Assembly: GCA_964468475.1 (NCBI GenBank)
Contig: CAYXUL010000006.1
Location: 18,879 to 82,878, forward strand
Length of the DNA: 64,000 bases
Reading direction: 5' to 3'
From: JBECKX01 sp964468475
GTDB lineage: Bacteria; Zixibacteria; MSB-5A5; CAIYYT01
Made by a program: the position numbers and the translations under genes. Of the stretch, positions 36,697 to 44,886 are shown in pieces. The notes beneath the pieces were generated by a model, which worked only from the letters and a program-made list of their open reading frames with translations, was not told the DNA's origin and ran no database searches. Each line of letters starts with the position of its first letter. Position 1 is the first letter of the stretch.

Positions 36697-36995
36697 TGGC
36701 CGCTGGCGCGGGCGCAGGAGGAGCTGCGGCAGCGTCGGCCGCAAAGGCCGCAAAGAGATGGCATCGAAAACAATTATGGGAGATTCTTATGACGCAGGAA
36801 CCTGTCACCTGTCCGGTGTGTGGCAAGGGTACGTTGGTACCGCTATTATCATCAAGTTCAACTAACTGGGTTTGCACCCAGCCTGAGTGTGATTACATGA
36901 TCCACCAGCATGGATCCGACAATACCAAAGTCTGGAAAGGACGAGCTGTCAGAGAAGACAAGCAATCTCCCGACTCCTGGCTGAACGCGCCTTAG
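36696..36995 (+). CDS. Small zinc-ribbon protein with Ala/Gly-rich basic leader
   Basis: Ninety-nine residues if translated from the ATG overlapping the S9 peptidase stop (AAGGG about nine bases upstream). The first ~30 residues are Ala/Gly/Lys low complexity ending KRWHRKQLWEIL. The remainder, from M32, has CPVCGKG and WVCTQPECD, a four-cysteine zinc ribbon. ATG 36789 (residue 32) also has its own GGGAG site, so a 68-residue version without the leader is equally possible. Zinc ribbons of this size bind nucleic acid or protein; no function can be assigned. Confidence 0.6.
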   Translation: MAAGAGAGGAAAASAAKAAKRWHRKQLWEILMTQEPVTCPVCGKGTLVPLLSSSSTNWVCTQPECDYMIHQHGSDNTKVWKGRAVREDKQSPDSWLNAP

Positions 36996-37149
36996 AGTCC
37001 GACAAACCTTCAGACCGTCCCGCTGCTGTTTCAATCTGAAATTGTGTGAAGCAGCAATATTCGCAAGCATGCAAGAATTTCATCGCTTGTTCCAACCCTG
37101 CCGCCAAAAGTCTTAATTCAAAGCACTGAATCACTTAAGAAATCCTGCC

Positions 37150-37200
37150 ACGTTCCGATATGAAAACAGGCGGCACGGTTTGCCGTCACTAACGGAACGT
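37150..37200 (+). promoter_or_regulatory. Inverted repeat abutting the ribosome site of the NtrB-like gene
   Basis: ACGTTCCG (37150-37157) and CGGAACGT (37193-37200) are perfect inverted copies. An inner ACGG-tttg-CCGT hairpin (37075 offset: 37175-37186) lies between them. The outer arm ends immediately before AAGG (37201-37204), the likely ribosome site of ATG 37211. Either a protein operator or an RNA hairpin that affects translation. The remaining spacer from 36996 shows nothing else. Confidence 0.4.
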
Positions 37201-37210
37201 AAGGCAGAAA

Positions 37211-38317
37211 ATGCAGGATTCAAAAGAGACCGGTTCAGCGGTCATGGAACAATCGAGGGAAACAACAGCCGGACAGTTGTCAGAGCAACTGAGCCGTATT
37301 TCCGAGCTTCTCACCCCCAAGGAGTTTCGCGCCGAGTTCGGGTTGCGCTTTAATGCGCTTCTCGGCGCCACAGGACTCGATTGGAGGCTTGCCAGCAAGA
37401 AGAAGCTGGAAGAAGCTAAACCAGATCCGCAGAGCGAACTGACGCTTTCTCTGCAATTCCCCAAGGCTGAGCGCTACTTGATTCTCTCCCGGGCGCTGTC
37501 CGGGCTACCCGATAGCGTCACTCATCCCGTCATGGATGCAATGTTGGTTCTGAGTTCTGACTGGTGTGCTGCAATCGAGGCCGATGTTGTCGGGAGTCAG
37601 AGTTCGCAGCACGGCGAACCGATCAAAGCTGATCAGTTTGCTGTTCAGCTCAATGCGACAAGCCCGCATCTTCCCGAATTCCTGCCGGCTCGCCTGGTTC
37701 ACAAACTGCGCAACTACCTTACGCCTATCATCTCCGGTGCCGGTCAGATCAAGGAAACTGCGCGTCTTGAGGGAACGACGGATCATGCTGCCATGGCGGA
37801 ACTGGTCGTATCCGGCGGCAGAGACCAGGAGAAGTTGCTGGAGAGGTTTATGCTGACCTACGGTCCCCTTGATATCCAGCGCGCCCAGATCAACCTGACC
37901 GATCTTATTCAGTCAATTGTTAGCGGTTATCGTTCACGCGGTCATCGCTCCATCAATATTGGCGAGCTCCCCAATGAAGTGCTTTGCTACCAGGACGACA
38001 ACTTTCTGCGGACAATCTACGGCGAAGTCATAGACAACGCACTTGAAGCGGGCGGCGACGATCCGATCGCGATCAGCTTCTCCTATGATAAGAATTCAAC
38101 TTCACTTCAGATCGTAAATTCAGGGACCGCCACAGTCGACGAAGTTGAGAAGCAGTTCTTCAAACCATTCTACAGCCACAAACCGGGCCACAACGGCCTG
38201 GGGCTGTCGCTGGCTCGACGCCTGGCCCGCGAAATGGAGGGAGACTTACGCTCCTCGACAACAACAGATGCTATTTGTTTTGAAGTAACAATTCCACGGA
38301 ACCTCAATAAATTCTGA
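37211..38317 (+). CDS. Soluble NtrB-like histidine kinase
   Basis: A 368-residue kinase without membrane helices. The N-terminal ~140 residues form an unassigned sensor-like region. The dimerisation region carries the H-box LVHKLRNYLTPIISGAGQI near 160-180, with the H-x-LRN-x-L form of NtrB-type kinases. The ATPase domain has EVIDNALEAGGDD, IVNSGTA (a degenerate G1 box lacking the usual DxGxG), FKPFYSHKPGHNGLGLSLARR and ends in a short strand. It overlaps the sigma54-activator gene directly downstream, so the two form a cytosolic two-component pair. The input signal is unknown. Confidence 0.82.
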   Translation: MQDSKETGSAVMEQSRETTAGQLSEQLSRISELLTPKEFRAEFGLRFNALLGATGLDWRLASKKKLEEAKPDPQSELTLSLQFPKAERYLILSRALSGLPDSVTHPVMDAMLVLSSDWCAAIEADVVGSQSSQHGEPIKADQFAVQLNATSPHLPEFLPARLVHKLRNYLTPIISGAGQIKETARLEGTTDHAAMAELVVSGGRDQEKLLERFMLTYGPLDIQRAQINLTDLIQSIVSGYRSRGHRSINIGELPNEVLCYQDDNFLRTIYGEVIDNALEAGGDDPIAISFSYDKNSTSLQIVNSGTATVDEVEKQFFKPFYSHKPGHNGLGLSLARRLAREMEGDLRSSTTTDAICFEVTIPRNLNKF

Positions 38318-38340
38318 TGAGCCAGGTGAAAGGATACACA

Positions 38341-39714
38341 ATGGCCGCAATACTTGTAGTAGACGACGATCGTAATCTCTGCAACGCTCTCAAAGTATTG
38401 TTGACCCGCAGCGGCTACGATACCGATTGCGCGATGACGATGGAGGAAGCGCAGGCACGTCTGGAGGGTCGTTTTTACGATCTGATTATCACTGATTTGC
38501 GCATTGCGGAAGAATCGGGACTAGATGTGATCGAGATGGCAAAGAAATTCACTCCCGATGTCGAGGTAATTGTATTAACCGGATACGGAACTGTCGATTC
38601 GGCGGTTGCGGCTATCAAGAAAGGCGCTTTCGACTACATGACCAAGCCCTTCAATGAGGAAGAGCTGCGGGTTCAGGTGCGCAAGGCCCTCGAGCAAACC
38701 CAGATGAAAAACGAGCTGCGCCACCTGCGGCGTGCTTTCAAAGAACAGTTCAATTTTGAGAATATTATCGGCCAGTCGGCATCGATCAGATCGCTGATCG
38801 ATGTGGTCAAGCAGGTTGCTCCGCAGGAGATCAACGTACTTATCAGCGGTGAATCAGGAACCGGCAAAGAGCTCTTTGCCAAGGCAATTCACAACAACTC
38901 GAATCGCCGCAACAATAAGTTCGTGGCGATCAATTGCTCGGCGATGCCTGATCTTCTGCTCGAATCAGAACTATTCGGCCATGTAAAGGGCGCTTTCACC
39001 TCCGCAACCACGAATAAGAAAGGCCTGTTCGAAGATGCCGAAGGCGGCACGGTCTTCCTGGATGAAGTCGGTGACACCTCCCCTGCCCTGCAGGCCAAGT
39101 TGCTCCGAGTTTTGCAGGAGGGTGAAATTCGGCCGGTGGGTTCCAATGACATTTTGCGGGCGAATGTCCGCATCATCGCAGCGACCAACCGCAGGCTTGA
39201 ACAGCTGGTGGCGGCGGGCAAGTTCCGCGAAGATCTCTACTACCGCCTCAATGTGGTGCCGATATCGATTCCTCCGCTCACGGAGCGGCGCGAGGATATC
39301 ATCCCGCTGACGCAATACTTCCTCACGAAGTACTGCGAGCATTTCAACAAGACACCGCGCCGGCTCACTGAGGCTGCTTGCGATAAGTTAATCCAGCATG
39401 AATGGCCCGGAAACGTCCGTGAACTTGAAAACACACTCAAGCGGGCAGTGGCTCTCTCGATCAGCAACACAATCGACGTGGAGAATCTCTTCCTGATGAA
39501 GCCGCTCGCGCATGAGATTGAACCTGATCCCAAGCGTTCCGGTATTCGTGGAATTCGCAGTACCAGGTCGATGGAAGATGTGCAGCGCGAACATATTGTC
39601 CGCAGTCTTCGCGACAATAACTGGAACTATTCCCTGACCGCGAATAAGCTCGGAATTGGGCGCACCACCCTGTGGCGCAAGGTCAAGAAGTTCAATATCG
39701 CCAAAGAGAAATAG
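38341..39714 (+). CDS. NtrC/AtoC-family sigma54-dependent response regulator
   Basis: A 457-residue enhancer-binding protein. The receiver domain (1-120) has D8-D10, phospho-acceptor D52 (LIITDLR) and DYMTKPF. The AAA+ domain (about 135-375) has Walker A GESGTGKE and Walker B GGTVFLDEVGD. The C-terminal Fis-type helix-turn-helix has NYSLTANKLGIGRTTLWRKVKKF. The sigma54-contact loop reads GAFTSA instead of GAFTGA. Translation could start at 38317, overlapping the kinase stop, but ATG 38341 has GGTGAAAGGA in front and begins at the conserved receiver strand. It presumably activates RpoN promoters on a cue from the adjacent kinase. Confidence 0.93.
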   Translation: MAAILVVDDDRNLCNALKVLLTRSGYDTDCAMTMEEAQARLEGRFYDLIITDLRIAEESGLDVIEMAKKFTPDVEVIVLTGYGTVDSAVAAIKKGAFDYMTKPFNEEELRVQVRKALEQTQMKNELRHLRRAFKEQFNFENIIGQSASIRSLIDVVKQVAPQEINVLISGESGTGKELFAKAIHNNSNRRNNKFVAINCSAMPDLLLESELFGHVKGAFTSATTNKKGLFEDAEGGTVFLDEVGDTSPALQAKLLRVLQEGEIRPVGSNDILRANVRIIAATNRRLEQLVAAGKFREDLYYRLNVVPISIPPLTERREDIIPLTQYFLTKYCEHFNKTPRRLTEAACDKLIQHEWPGNVRELENTLKRAVALSISNTIDVENLFLMKPLAHEIEPDPKRSGIRGIRSTRSMEDVQREHIVRSLRDNNWNYSLTANKLGIGRTTLWRKVKKFNIAKEK

Positions 39715-39865
39715 CATTTCGTGCGGTGCGGTTGCTGAGGAATCTCTGCCTGACGACCGCCCGCACTCAGACATCGCGCACCGTGTGAAATACAGAACGC
39801 TAAGGCGACTCTTTTTGTCTCCTACAATCAATCCAATTTTCGACCCATTTTTCTGGGCCTTACCC

Positions 39866-39928
39866 GGGAACCATCTAATCAGAGTGCTGTTCCTATTGAT
39901 TGACAAACGGTTTCTGGTTGATTAGATA
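39866..39928 (+). promoter_or_regulatory. Candidate promoter region of the ECF sigma operon
   Basis: Two overlapping possibilities. GGGAACC (39866-39872) resembles the GGAAC -35 box used by many ECF sigma factors, and with GTTCC (39889-39893) it forms an inverted pair 17 bp apart. TTGACA (39900-39905), 17-bp spacer, TAGATA (39923-39928) would be a sigma70 promoter producing an almost leaderless message for ATG 39938. Autoregulation plus a housekeeping promoter is plausible but unproven. Confidence 0.3.
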
Positions 39929-39937
39929 GCTACCAAG

Positions 39938-40525
39938 ATGGTTGGGAACGACGCCAGAAGCCAGAAGAAGAAGGACTTCGAGTCCGAGGCGATGGTTCAT
40001 ACTGAAGCATTGTATCGAACCGCGCTGAGGATGACGAAGAACGAAGTTGATGCGGAGGATTTGGTTCAGGAGACGTTGTTAAAGGCTTACCGAAGCTTCG
40101 ATCGATTCGAGAAAGGCACCAATGCCAAGGCGTGGTTGTTCAAGATAATGACCAACACCTTTATCAACAACTACCGCGCCAAGCAGAAGGAATCCACTTC
40201 GATTTCCTTTGACGATGTCGACGACAGCTATCTCCACAGTCAACTTCGAGACAAACCATCTGAAACGGGCAACCCGGAGCGAGATTTCTATAACAAGATT
40301 CTCGACAAAGATGTCGTGGAAGCTATCGAGAAGCTGCCTCCGGAGTTCAGGATGGTAGTGGTCTTAGCATTTAACGAAGGCTTTGCCTATCAGGAAATTG
40401 CCAACATACTCGGAATCCAGGTCGGTACTGTAAAATCAAGACTGCATCGTGGACGGAAAATGTTGCAGAAACTCCTGTGGGAATATGCGAATGACGGAAC
40501 CTCTAAGGAAAGAACAGAACAGTGA
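39938..40525 (+). CDS. ECF-type RNA polymerase sigma factor
   Basis: A 195-residue group 4 sigma factor. Region 2 (about 20-90) has ALYRTALRMTKNEVDAEDLVQETLLKAYRSFDRF and KAWLFKIMTNTFINNYR. Region 4 (about 128-180) has LPPEFRMVVVLAFNEGFAYQEIANILGIQVGTVKSRLHRGRK. It directs polymerase to a stress or envelope regulon. The adjacent anti-sigma gene overlaps by 4 bp, so the two are made in step. The start at 39938 is the first ATG; a shorter start at 39992 has poor ribosome-site spacing. Specific ECF group not determined. Confidence 0.95.
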   Translation: MVGNDARSQKKKDFESEAMVHTEALYRTALRMTKNEVDAEDLVQETLLKAYRSFDRFEKGTNAKAWLFKIMTNTFINNYRAKQKESTSISFDDVDDSYLHSQLRDKPSETGNPERDFYNKILDKDVVEAIEKLPPEFRMVVVLAFNEGFAYQEIANILGIQVGTVKSRLHRGRKMLQKLLWEYANDGTSKERTEQ

Positions 40526-41295
40526 ATTGCCGTGAAGTACTTGCCCGCTTGTATGAATACCTCGACACGGAACTGGATGAGTCTGATCGCAAAAGCGTAG
40601 ACACTCATCTCGAATTCTGTACCGATTGCCTGAAGAAGTACCAGCTTGAAGAAGAATTCAACAAAGTAGTAAAGGAAAAATCAGCAACTGCGGCTGATGT
40701 GACCAGCCTTAAGGCGCGTGTCCTCACTGAAATTGACAAGATCGACAAGGTGGGAGGCAGTAGCTCACGCAATGTGTTTTTTCTGCTAGCGCCCCTGGCG
40801 GCGGCAATCATAGTCACTCTTTTCATTGTTAACCCTTGGGCCACGAACTCCCGCGCGCGAAACCTCGAGAGGTTCGGCCCCTTCGCAACCGAACATAGCA
40901 AATGCCTCGGTGACCTGAAGGACTTTGCAGTTGAGTCTGCGAACCCGCAGCAGGTTTACGCCGTAATGTCGCAGATGGGGGTCCTGCCCGAACAGCTCTT
41001 CAGCAATCATGACGGCGAAGTTAGCCTGATCAAGGGCGGCGTGGCGAATACCAGGTATGGCAACGGCCTTCACCTCGACTATGAACTGACACACGGCAAC
41101 GTCTCAATCATCGTCATTCCGAAGGATCACTTTGACAAGAGTGGCCTTGAGCGCTACGAAAAGGACGGCAAGACCTTCTATTTCGGATCCTGCCCCAAGT
41201 ATCAGTATGTTGTCTGGGAAGTGGGCGATCAGGATTGTGTCGCTATTAGCACCATGCCTGAAGCCAAGCTTATGGGGTTTGTGACAACGTTCTGA
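40522..41295 (+). CDS. Zinc-finger anti-sigma factor with membrane anchor and extracytoplasmic domain
   Basis: A 257-residue protein starting at GTG 40522 inside the sigma gene's stop (GTGA overlap). The N-terminal ZAS domain contains MNCREV and HLEFCTDC (His-x3-Cys-x2-Cys). One membrane helix (about 87-105; FFLLAPLAAAIIVTLFIV) follows. The outside domain (about 110-257), with LPEQLFSNHDGEVSLIKGG and YGNGLHLDYELTHGNVSIIVIP, resembles no family I can name and could be the sensory part. It should hold the sigma factor at the membrane until an envelope signal triggers release. The operon ends at the terminator at 41377. Confidence 0.88.
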   Translation: MNCREVLARLYEYLDTELDESDRKSVDTHLEFCTDCLKKYQLEEEFNKVVKEKSATAADVTSLKARVLTEIDKIDKVGGSSSRNVFFLLAPLAAAIIVTLFIVNPWATNSRARNLERFGPFATEHSKCLGDLKDFAVESANPQQVYAVMSQMGVLPEQLFSNHDGEVSLIKGGVANTRYGNGLHLDYELTHGNVSIIVIPKDHFDKSGLERYEKDGKTFYFGSCPKYQYVVWEVGDQDCVAISTMPEAKLMGFVTTF

Positions 41296-41376
41296 GCTGT
41301 AAGTACTAACTGAGCCGTAGGTCAAGTTCCCTCGGAACTGGACAGGCTTCTTGATTGCTGAATAATTTCTGACGAG

Positions 41377-41404
41377 TCGAAACCATTGTGGTTTCGATTT
41401 TTTT
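41377..41404 (+). terminator. Intrinsic terminator of the ECF sigma operon
   Basis: TCGAAACC (41377-41384), ATTGT loop, GGTTTCGA (41390-41397), then seven T (41398-41404). A textbook hairpin plus T-run 82 bp after the anti-sigma stop. Confidence 0.88.
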
Positions 41405-41494
41405 CTTTCCATTGTTTACTGCTGAATCGCTGGTCAAATTACCGTGCGAGGTGTACGTCCTCGTGCACCGCGTTCCAGTTTCAAGTAAGAACGA

Positions 41495-41621
41495 TCGAAT
41501 CGCGGTCAAAACCGCTCCTGCAGAGTGCGGAGCGCACTAATTCCCCTCTATCAAGAGGGGTGGATTCCGATTCTTTCCGCAGATGCGGAGGAATCGGAAG
41601 ACGGGGTGTGTAAAGCCTTCC
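41495..41621. repeat. Palindrome-rich intergenic repeat cluster (copy A)
   Basis: Five consecutive hairpins: GCGGT-caaa-ACCGC (41502-41515), AGTGCG-gag-CGCACT (41524-41538), CCCCTCT-atca-AGAGGGG (41543-41560), a compound CCGATTC/GAATCGG stem with inner TCCGC/GCGGA (41567-41597), and GGAAG/CTTCC (41596-41621). Its first 28 bp (41495-41522) recur exactly at 42827-42854. It has no coding potential and resembles a REP/BIME-like mosaic. It abuts the stop of the beta-propeller gene. Confidence 0.75.
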
Positions 41622-41637
41622 CCAGGTGCTTCCATCC

Positions 41638-42567
41638 TCAAAACGTCAGCTGATGTTTCTCCGACCCATCCGGTCGCATTAACCACAGATAGCCGTTCCA
41701 ATGATTGTCCTTAGTATAAACGATCCATTGACCATCCGGCGACCAGTCCGGGAATTCACCTCCTTCCGTAGTTAGTTGATGGGGTTCTCCCCCGCTCGTG
41801 GGCACCGTCCAAAGATTATAATGAACTGTGAAAACCACCGTCTTTCCATCAGGTGATACTGCTAAACTGGTTTTGTAGCCCGGTTTGTCAGAAATGAGCC
41901 AGAGGGCATCGGAGTATAAGTTATAGGCATAGAGCTTACCTTCGGAGTATCGAGCAGAATCTATTACCACGAGAGTTGAGCAGTCGGGCATCCAGTCGCC
42001 AGCAAATGTTCTATCTTCGCCTACAATATTCAGGACCGAATCCATAGATAGATCGTAGATCTGCATGCCGACATAGTTGAAACGATCAAAAAACACTATT
42101 CTGTCGCCACAAGGTGACCATGACGGGGAATAGCTTTGATTGCGATAAGTAATACGGTGAAGCGTATCTGAATCAAAGTCGTAGATGTAAACTTGACCAC
42201 GTTGAACTACAGCGAGTTTACGGCTATCGGGAGACCAGGTAAATCCGTCGAAGATGACATTCGGCCATAAGCAAGTCTCATGGCCTGTTGCCATATTGTG
42301 TATAAAGGCACCGAATTGCCAGGAAGTATCTTTGCCTGCGTCAGCAGGTTCCCGGTGGTAGACTATCTTCGAGCCATCCGGCGACCATGCGGCGGCCACA
42401 TCGACCTGTGTCTGGAGCCAAGTGCGTTCGCCTGGAGGTTGTTCGTCCCCGCTATCAGTTGGCTTCTTATGGCATGTCTCCACAATCCCGGCAACCAGCA
42501 GGCAGAACACTACTAGCGCCAGCAAGCGAAGAGTACGGTATGATGAAAGAAATTCAGAGGTCAACAT
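41638..42567 (-). CDS. Exported TolB-like beta-propeller protein
   Basis: A 309-residue protein. An N-terminal hydrophobic segment (about 14-30) is followed by a cysteine at about 32 (VETC), a poor lipobox, so it may be a lipoprotein or membrane-anchored. The rest is WD40/PD40-type propeller repeats: AAWSPDGSKIVYHRE, FTWSPDSRKLAVV, PSWSPCGDRIVFF, VSPDGKTVVF, PDWSPDGQWIVYT, ending WLMRPDGSEKHQLTF as TolB-like proteins do. It lacks the TolB N-terminal domain, so a structural or binding role at the envelope is more likely than Tol-Pal function. It is flanked on both sides by palindrome clusters. Confidence 0.75.
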   Translation of the reverse strand: MLTSEFLSSYRTLRLLALVVFCLLVAGIVETCHKKPTDSGDEQPPGERTWLQTQVDVAAAWSPDGSKIVYHREPADAGKDTSWQFGAFIHNMATGHETCLWPNVIFDGFTWSPDSRKLAVVQRGQVYIYDFDSDTLHRITYRNQSYSPSWSPCGDRIVFFDRFNYVGMQIYDLSMDSVLNIVGEDRTFAGDWMPDCSTLVVIDSARYSEGKLYAYNLYSDALWLISDKPGYKTSLAVSPDGKTVVFTVHYNLWTVPTSGGEPHQLTTEGGEFPDWSPDGQWIVYTKDNHWNGYLWLMRPDGSEKHQLTF

Positions 42568-42649
42568 AGCTCCTCCATCCTGTGAGCCACATCAATAAAG
42601 ATGACTCATGCATCGATTTAGTCAAGCTGAAAAAATCGACCACAGGAGG

Positions 42650-42854
42650 ACAGACATTCCTGTCTGTCGTCGCGCCGCAGGCGCGAGAAATATCTAACCG
42701 GGTACCTAACCCTTCAAAGTGCGGAAGACCCGCGCGATTTATGGCCTCACACTAAAGGGTGGTGCACCCTGCGCGAAGGCCGAATGAATTCGGCCCTACA
42801 GAGTCAGTCAAGAAACTACAGCCGCCTCGAATCGCGGTCAAAACCGCTCCTGCA
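42650..42854. repeat. Palindrome-rich intergenic repeat cluster (copy B), ends at assembly gap
   Basis: Hairpins GACAGACA-ttc-TGTCTGTC (42650-42668), TCGCGCC-gca-GGCGCGA (42670-42686), AGGGTG-gtg-CACCCT (42756-42770), GGCCGAA-tgaa-TTCGGCC (42778-42795), then the 28-bp segment 42827-42854 identical to 41495-42522 copy A start (41495-41522), including GCGGT-caaa-ACCGC. The assembly breaks at its last base, as expected if the repeat occurs many times in the genome. The 42568-42999 spacer holds only this element and the gap. Confidence 0.75.
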
Positions 42855-42954
42855 NNNNNNNNNNNNNNNNNNNNNNNNNNNNNNNNNNNNNNNNNNNNNN
42901 NNNNNNNNNNNNNNNNNNNNNNNNNNNNNNNNNNNNNNNNNNNNNNNNNNNNNN
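42855..42954. other. Assembly gap (100 N) in repeat cluster
   Basis: Exactly 100 N beginning at the end of the 28-bp repeat. The promoter and ribosome site of the following gene may be lost or displaced. Confidence 0.98.
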
Positions 42955-42999
42955 CCAGAAATCCTTAGCAAATTCTTACAAAGCTCTTATTTTAGCGGC

Positions 43000-44886
43000 A
43001 TGAAAACACTCACCGCACTTCTTCTCGTCGTATGCTCAGTCTGCATTCTCGCACTTGCCGGCTGCAGTTCCAACAAATCGTCACTACCCAACTCCATCGC
43101 TGACTCGCCCGTCGAGTGGCATCAGTGGAACAAGAAAGCTTTTGACCAGGCAAAATCAGCCGACAAACTGGTCTTTCTATACATTGAGCCATTCTGGTGT
43201 GAACCTTGTATGAAGATGAAGCAACACACCTTCACCGATCCCGCAATCGCCAAGCTGCTCTCCGACAACTTTGTCAGCATCTATGTGGATGGCGAGAAAG
43301 ACCCCAGCCTTTACGAGCGCTATCAACTGGGAACTTATCCGTCTTGCGTTATCCTGACATCCTCAGGCGGCATGATTGGCGGCAGCAATGCTCTTCCGCC
43401 CGATTCCCTTAGTGTTCTCCTGACACGGGTGCTTGATGTCAAGAAATCTCAACCGGATTTGATCGATCAGCAAGCTGATCGTTTGGAACAGCAATTCCGG
43501 GAACGCGCCGAAAAGACTGAACCCGGCCGCCCGTCGGAAGAGATAGTCAACAACACGGAGGATGCGCTGCTCTCTCTTTATGATTCAACCTACTATGGCT
43601 TCGGAAACCAGCCAAAGTACCTGATTCCGGAAGCTCTGAAGTTCATGCTATCTGGTGTGAGCCCAAAAGGATTGGTGTACGAATCTGAGCTAAGAAACAC
43701 CCTTAATGCCCAACTGGCTCTTTACGATTCCGTTTGGGGAGGCTTTGGCCGATCCGCCCGCTTTGCGGATTGGAGTGAAGTTAATCACGAGAAACTGCTC
43801 GATCTCAACGCCGAAATGGCGATGCTCTATCAGGAAGCCGGCCAGCTAATGGAGGACACCAGCTACAGCAGTATCGCCGTGGGGACACTCGAATATATAA
43901 CGCGCTTCCTGAGCACAAAAGAGAGTTGGGGGTTCTACAACAGCCAGCGCGGGATGCTTCCCGGAAAACTTGACGCCGGGTACAATGGCGAGAAGGCGTA
44001 CTTCTCACTTTCGCAAAGCCAACGACTTGAACAGGGTACACCCGAAATCGATAGCACCGCCTACGCCGCCTCAACTGCCAAAGCAGTCTCTGCTTTGTTG
44101 CGAGTTGGGCGAGTTGTTGGTCGCGAGGACTGGATCAGCTACGCGTTAAACACTCTCGATAAGATGATAGAGAATGATATCGGCGGTTCGGGTGTTGTGC
44201 AACATCAGCTGCTCCCTGCGTCAAAATACCCTGCCGGTCTGCTGCCCGACCAGAACGCAGTCGCAAGTGCGTTGATCGACGCTTACGAGACCAGCGGGAA
44301 AAAAGATTACCTCGATAAGGCTGAGCTGGTTGCGGCGTTTATGGTAGATCATCTTGAGGACAAGAGGCTCGGTGGCTTTGCGCTTGAGCCACCGTTCAAA
44401 GATCCCCTGGGACGCGAGAAGGTGAGAATCAAACCATACATACATAATGCTCAGGCGGTCTGGGTGTTCACGCGCCTTTACTATCTGACAGCCGAATCCA
44501 AATATCAACGCCCCGCTGAGACCACTCTTCGCTATGTAATAACCAAGCCAACGAATAAGAAGGATATCAGGCTGCCGTACCTCGCGATGGCCTACCTTAA
44601 TCTAACTCGCTACCCAAGCTTGATTGCGATGGTCGGCGAGCAGAATGACGACTATAAGCAGTTGCTTGCCCAATTGTGGAAGGATTACTACCCCCGGGAG
44701 ATTGTCGTGCACCTTGGAAACGGCGACAAACAGCAGAAGTTTGGCCAGCTCACAATTCCCGCGACTTCACGGCCGGAAATGTTCGCTTGTGGCTATGACA
44801 CTCTGTCAGCGGCGATTTTCGAACCGGCAAAGGTTCGCAAGGAAGTTGGCCGCTTCCTCACCCACTACGAGCTTTCAAGGAAGTAA
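43000..44886 (+). CDS. Lipoprotein with thioredoxin-like DUF255 domain and six-hairpin region (YyaL/SSP411 family)
   Basis: A 628-residue lipoprotein. The frame is artificially open through the N-gap; ATG 43000 gives a signal peptide with lipobox LAGC (C22). The thioredoxin-like part (about 38-150) has VEWHQWNKKAFDQAKSADK and the redox motif WCEPC (C67, C70), then EKDPSLYERYQL and YPSCVIL. The larger C-terminal part is alpha-helical with repeated hairpins (YDSVWGGFGRSARF, GYNGEKAYFSL, LPDQNAVASALIDAYETSGKKDYLD, YIHNAQAVWVF), as in YyaL/spermatogenesis-associated protein 20. Typical members are cytosolic, so a lipid-anchored envelope form is unusual. Possible thiol-dependent envelope enzyme; substrate unknown. 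Confidence 0.83.
   Translation: MKTLTALLLVVCSVCILALAGCSSNKSSLPNSIADSPVEWHQWNKKAFDQAKSADKLVFLYIEPFWCEPCMKMKQHTFTDPAIAKLLSDNFVSIYVDGEKDPSLYERYQLGTYPSCVILTSSGGMIGGSNALPPDSLSVLLTRVLDVKKSQPDLIDQQADRLEQQFRERAEKTEPGRPSEEIVNNTEDALLSLYDSTYYGFGNQPKYLIPEALKFMLSGVSPKGLVYESELRNTLNAQLALYDSVWGGFGRSARFADWSEVNHEKLLDLNAEMAMLYQEAGQLMEDTSYSSIAVGTLEYITRFLSTKESWGFYNSQRGMLPGKLDAGYNGEKAYFSLSQSQRLEQGTPEIDSTAYAASTAKAVSALLRVGRVVGREDWISYALNTLDKMIENDIGGSGVVQHQLLPASKYPAGLLPDQNAVASALIDAYETSGKKDYLDKAELVAAFMVDHLEDKRLGGFALEPPFKDPLGREKVRIKPYIHNAQAVWVFTRLYYLTAESKYQRPAETTLRYVITKPTNKKDIRLPYLAMAYLNLTRYPSLIAMVGEQNDDYKQLLAQLWKDYYPREIVVHLGNGDKQQKFGQLTIPATSRPEMFACGYDTLSAAIFEPAKVRKEVGRFLTHYELSRK

Noticed and set aside
42784..42999. Open frame extending the YyaL-like protein upstream through the N-gap
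   Set aside because: The frame is open only because N bases contain no stop. The sequence before the gap is palindromic repeat DNA, and ATG 43000 gives a complete lipoprotein signal.
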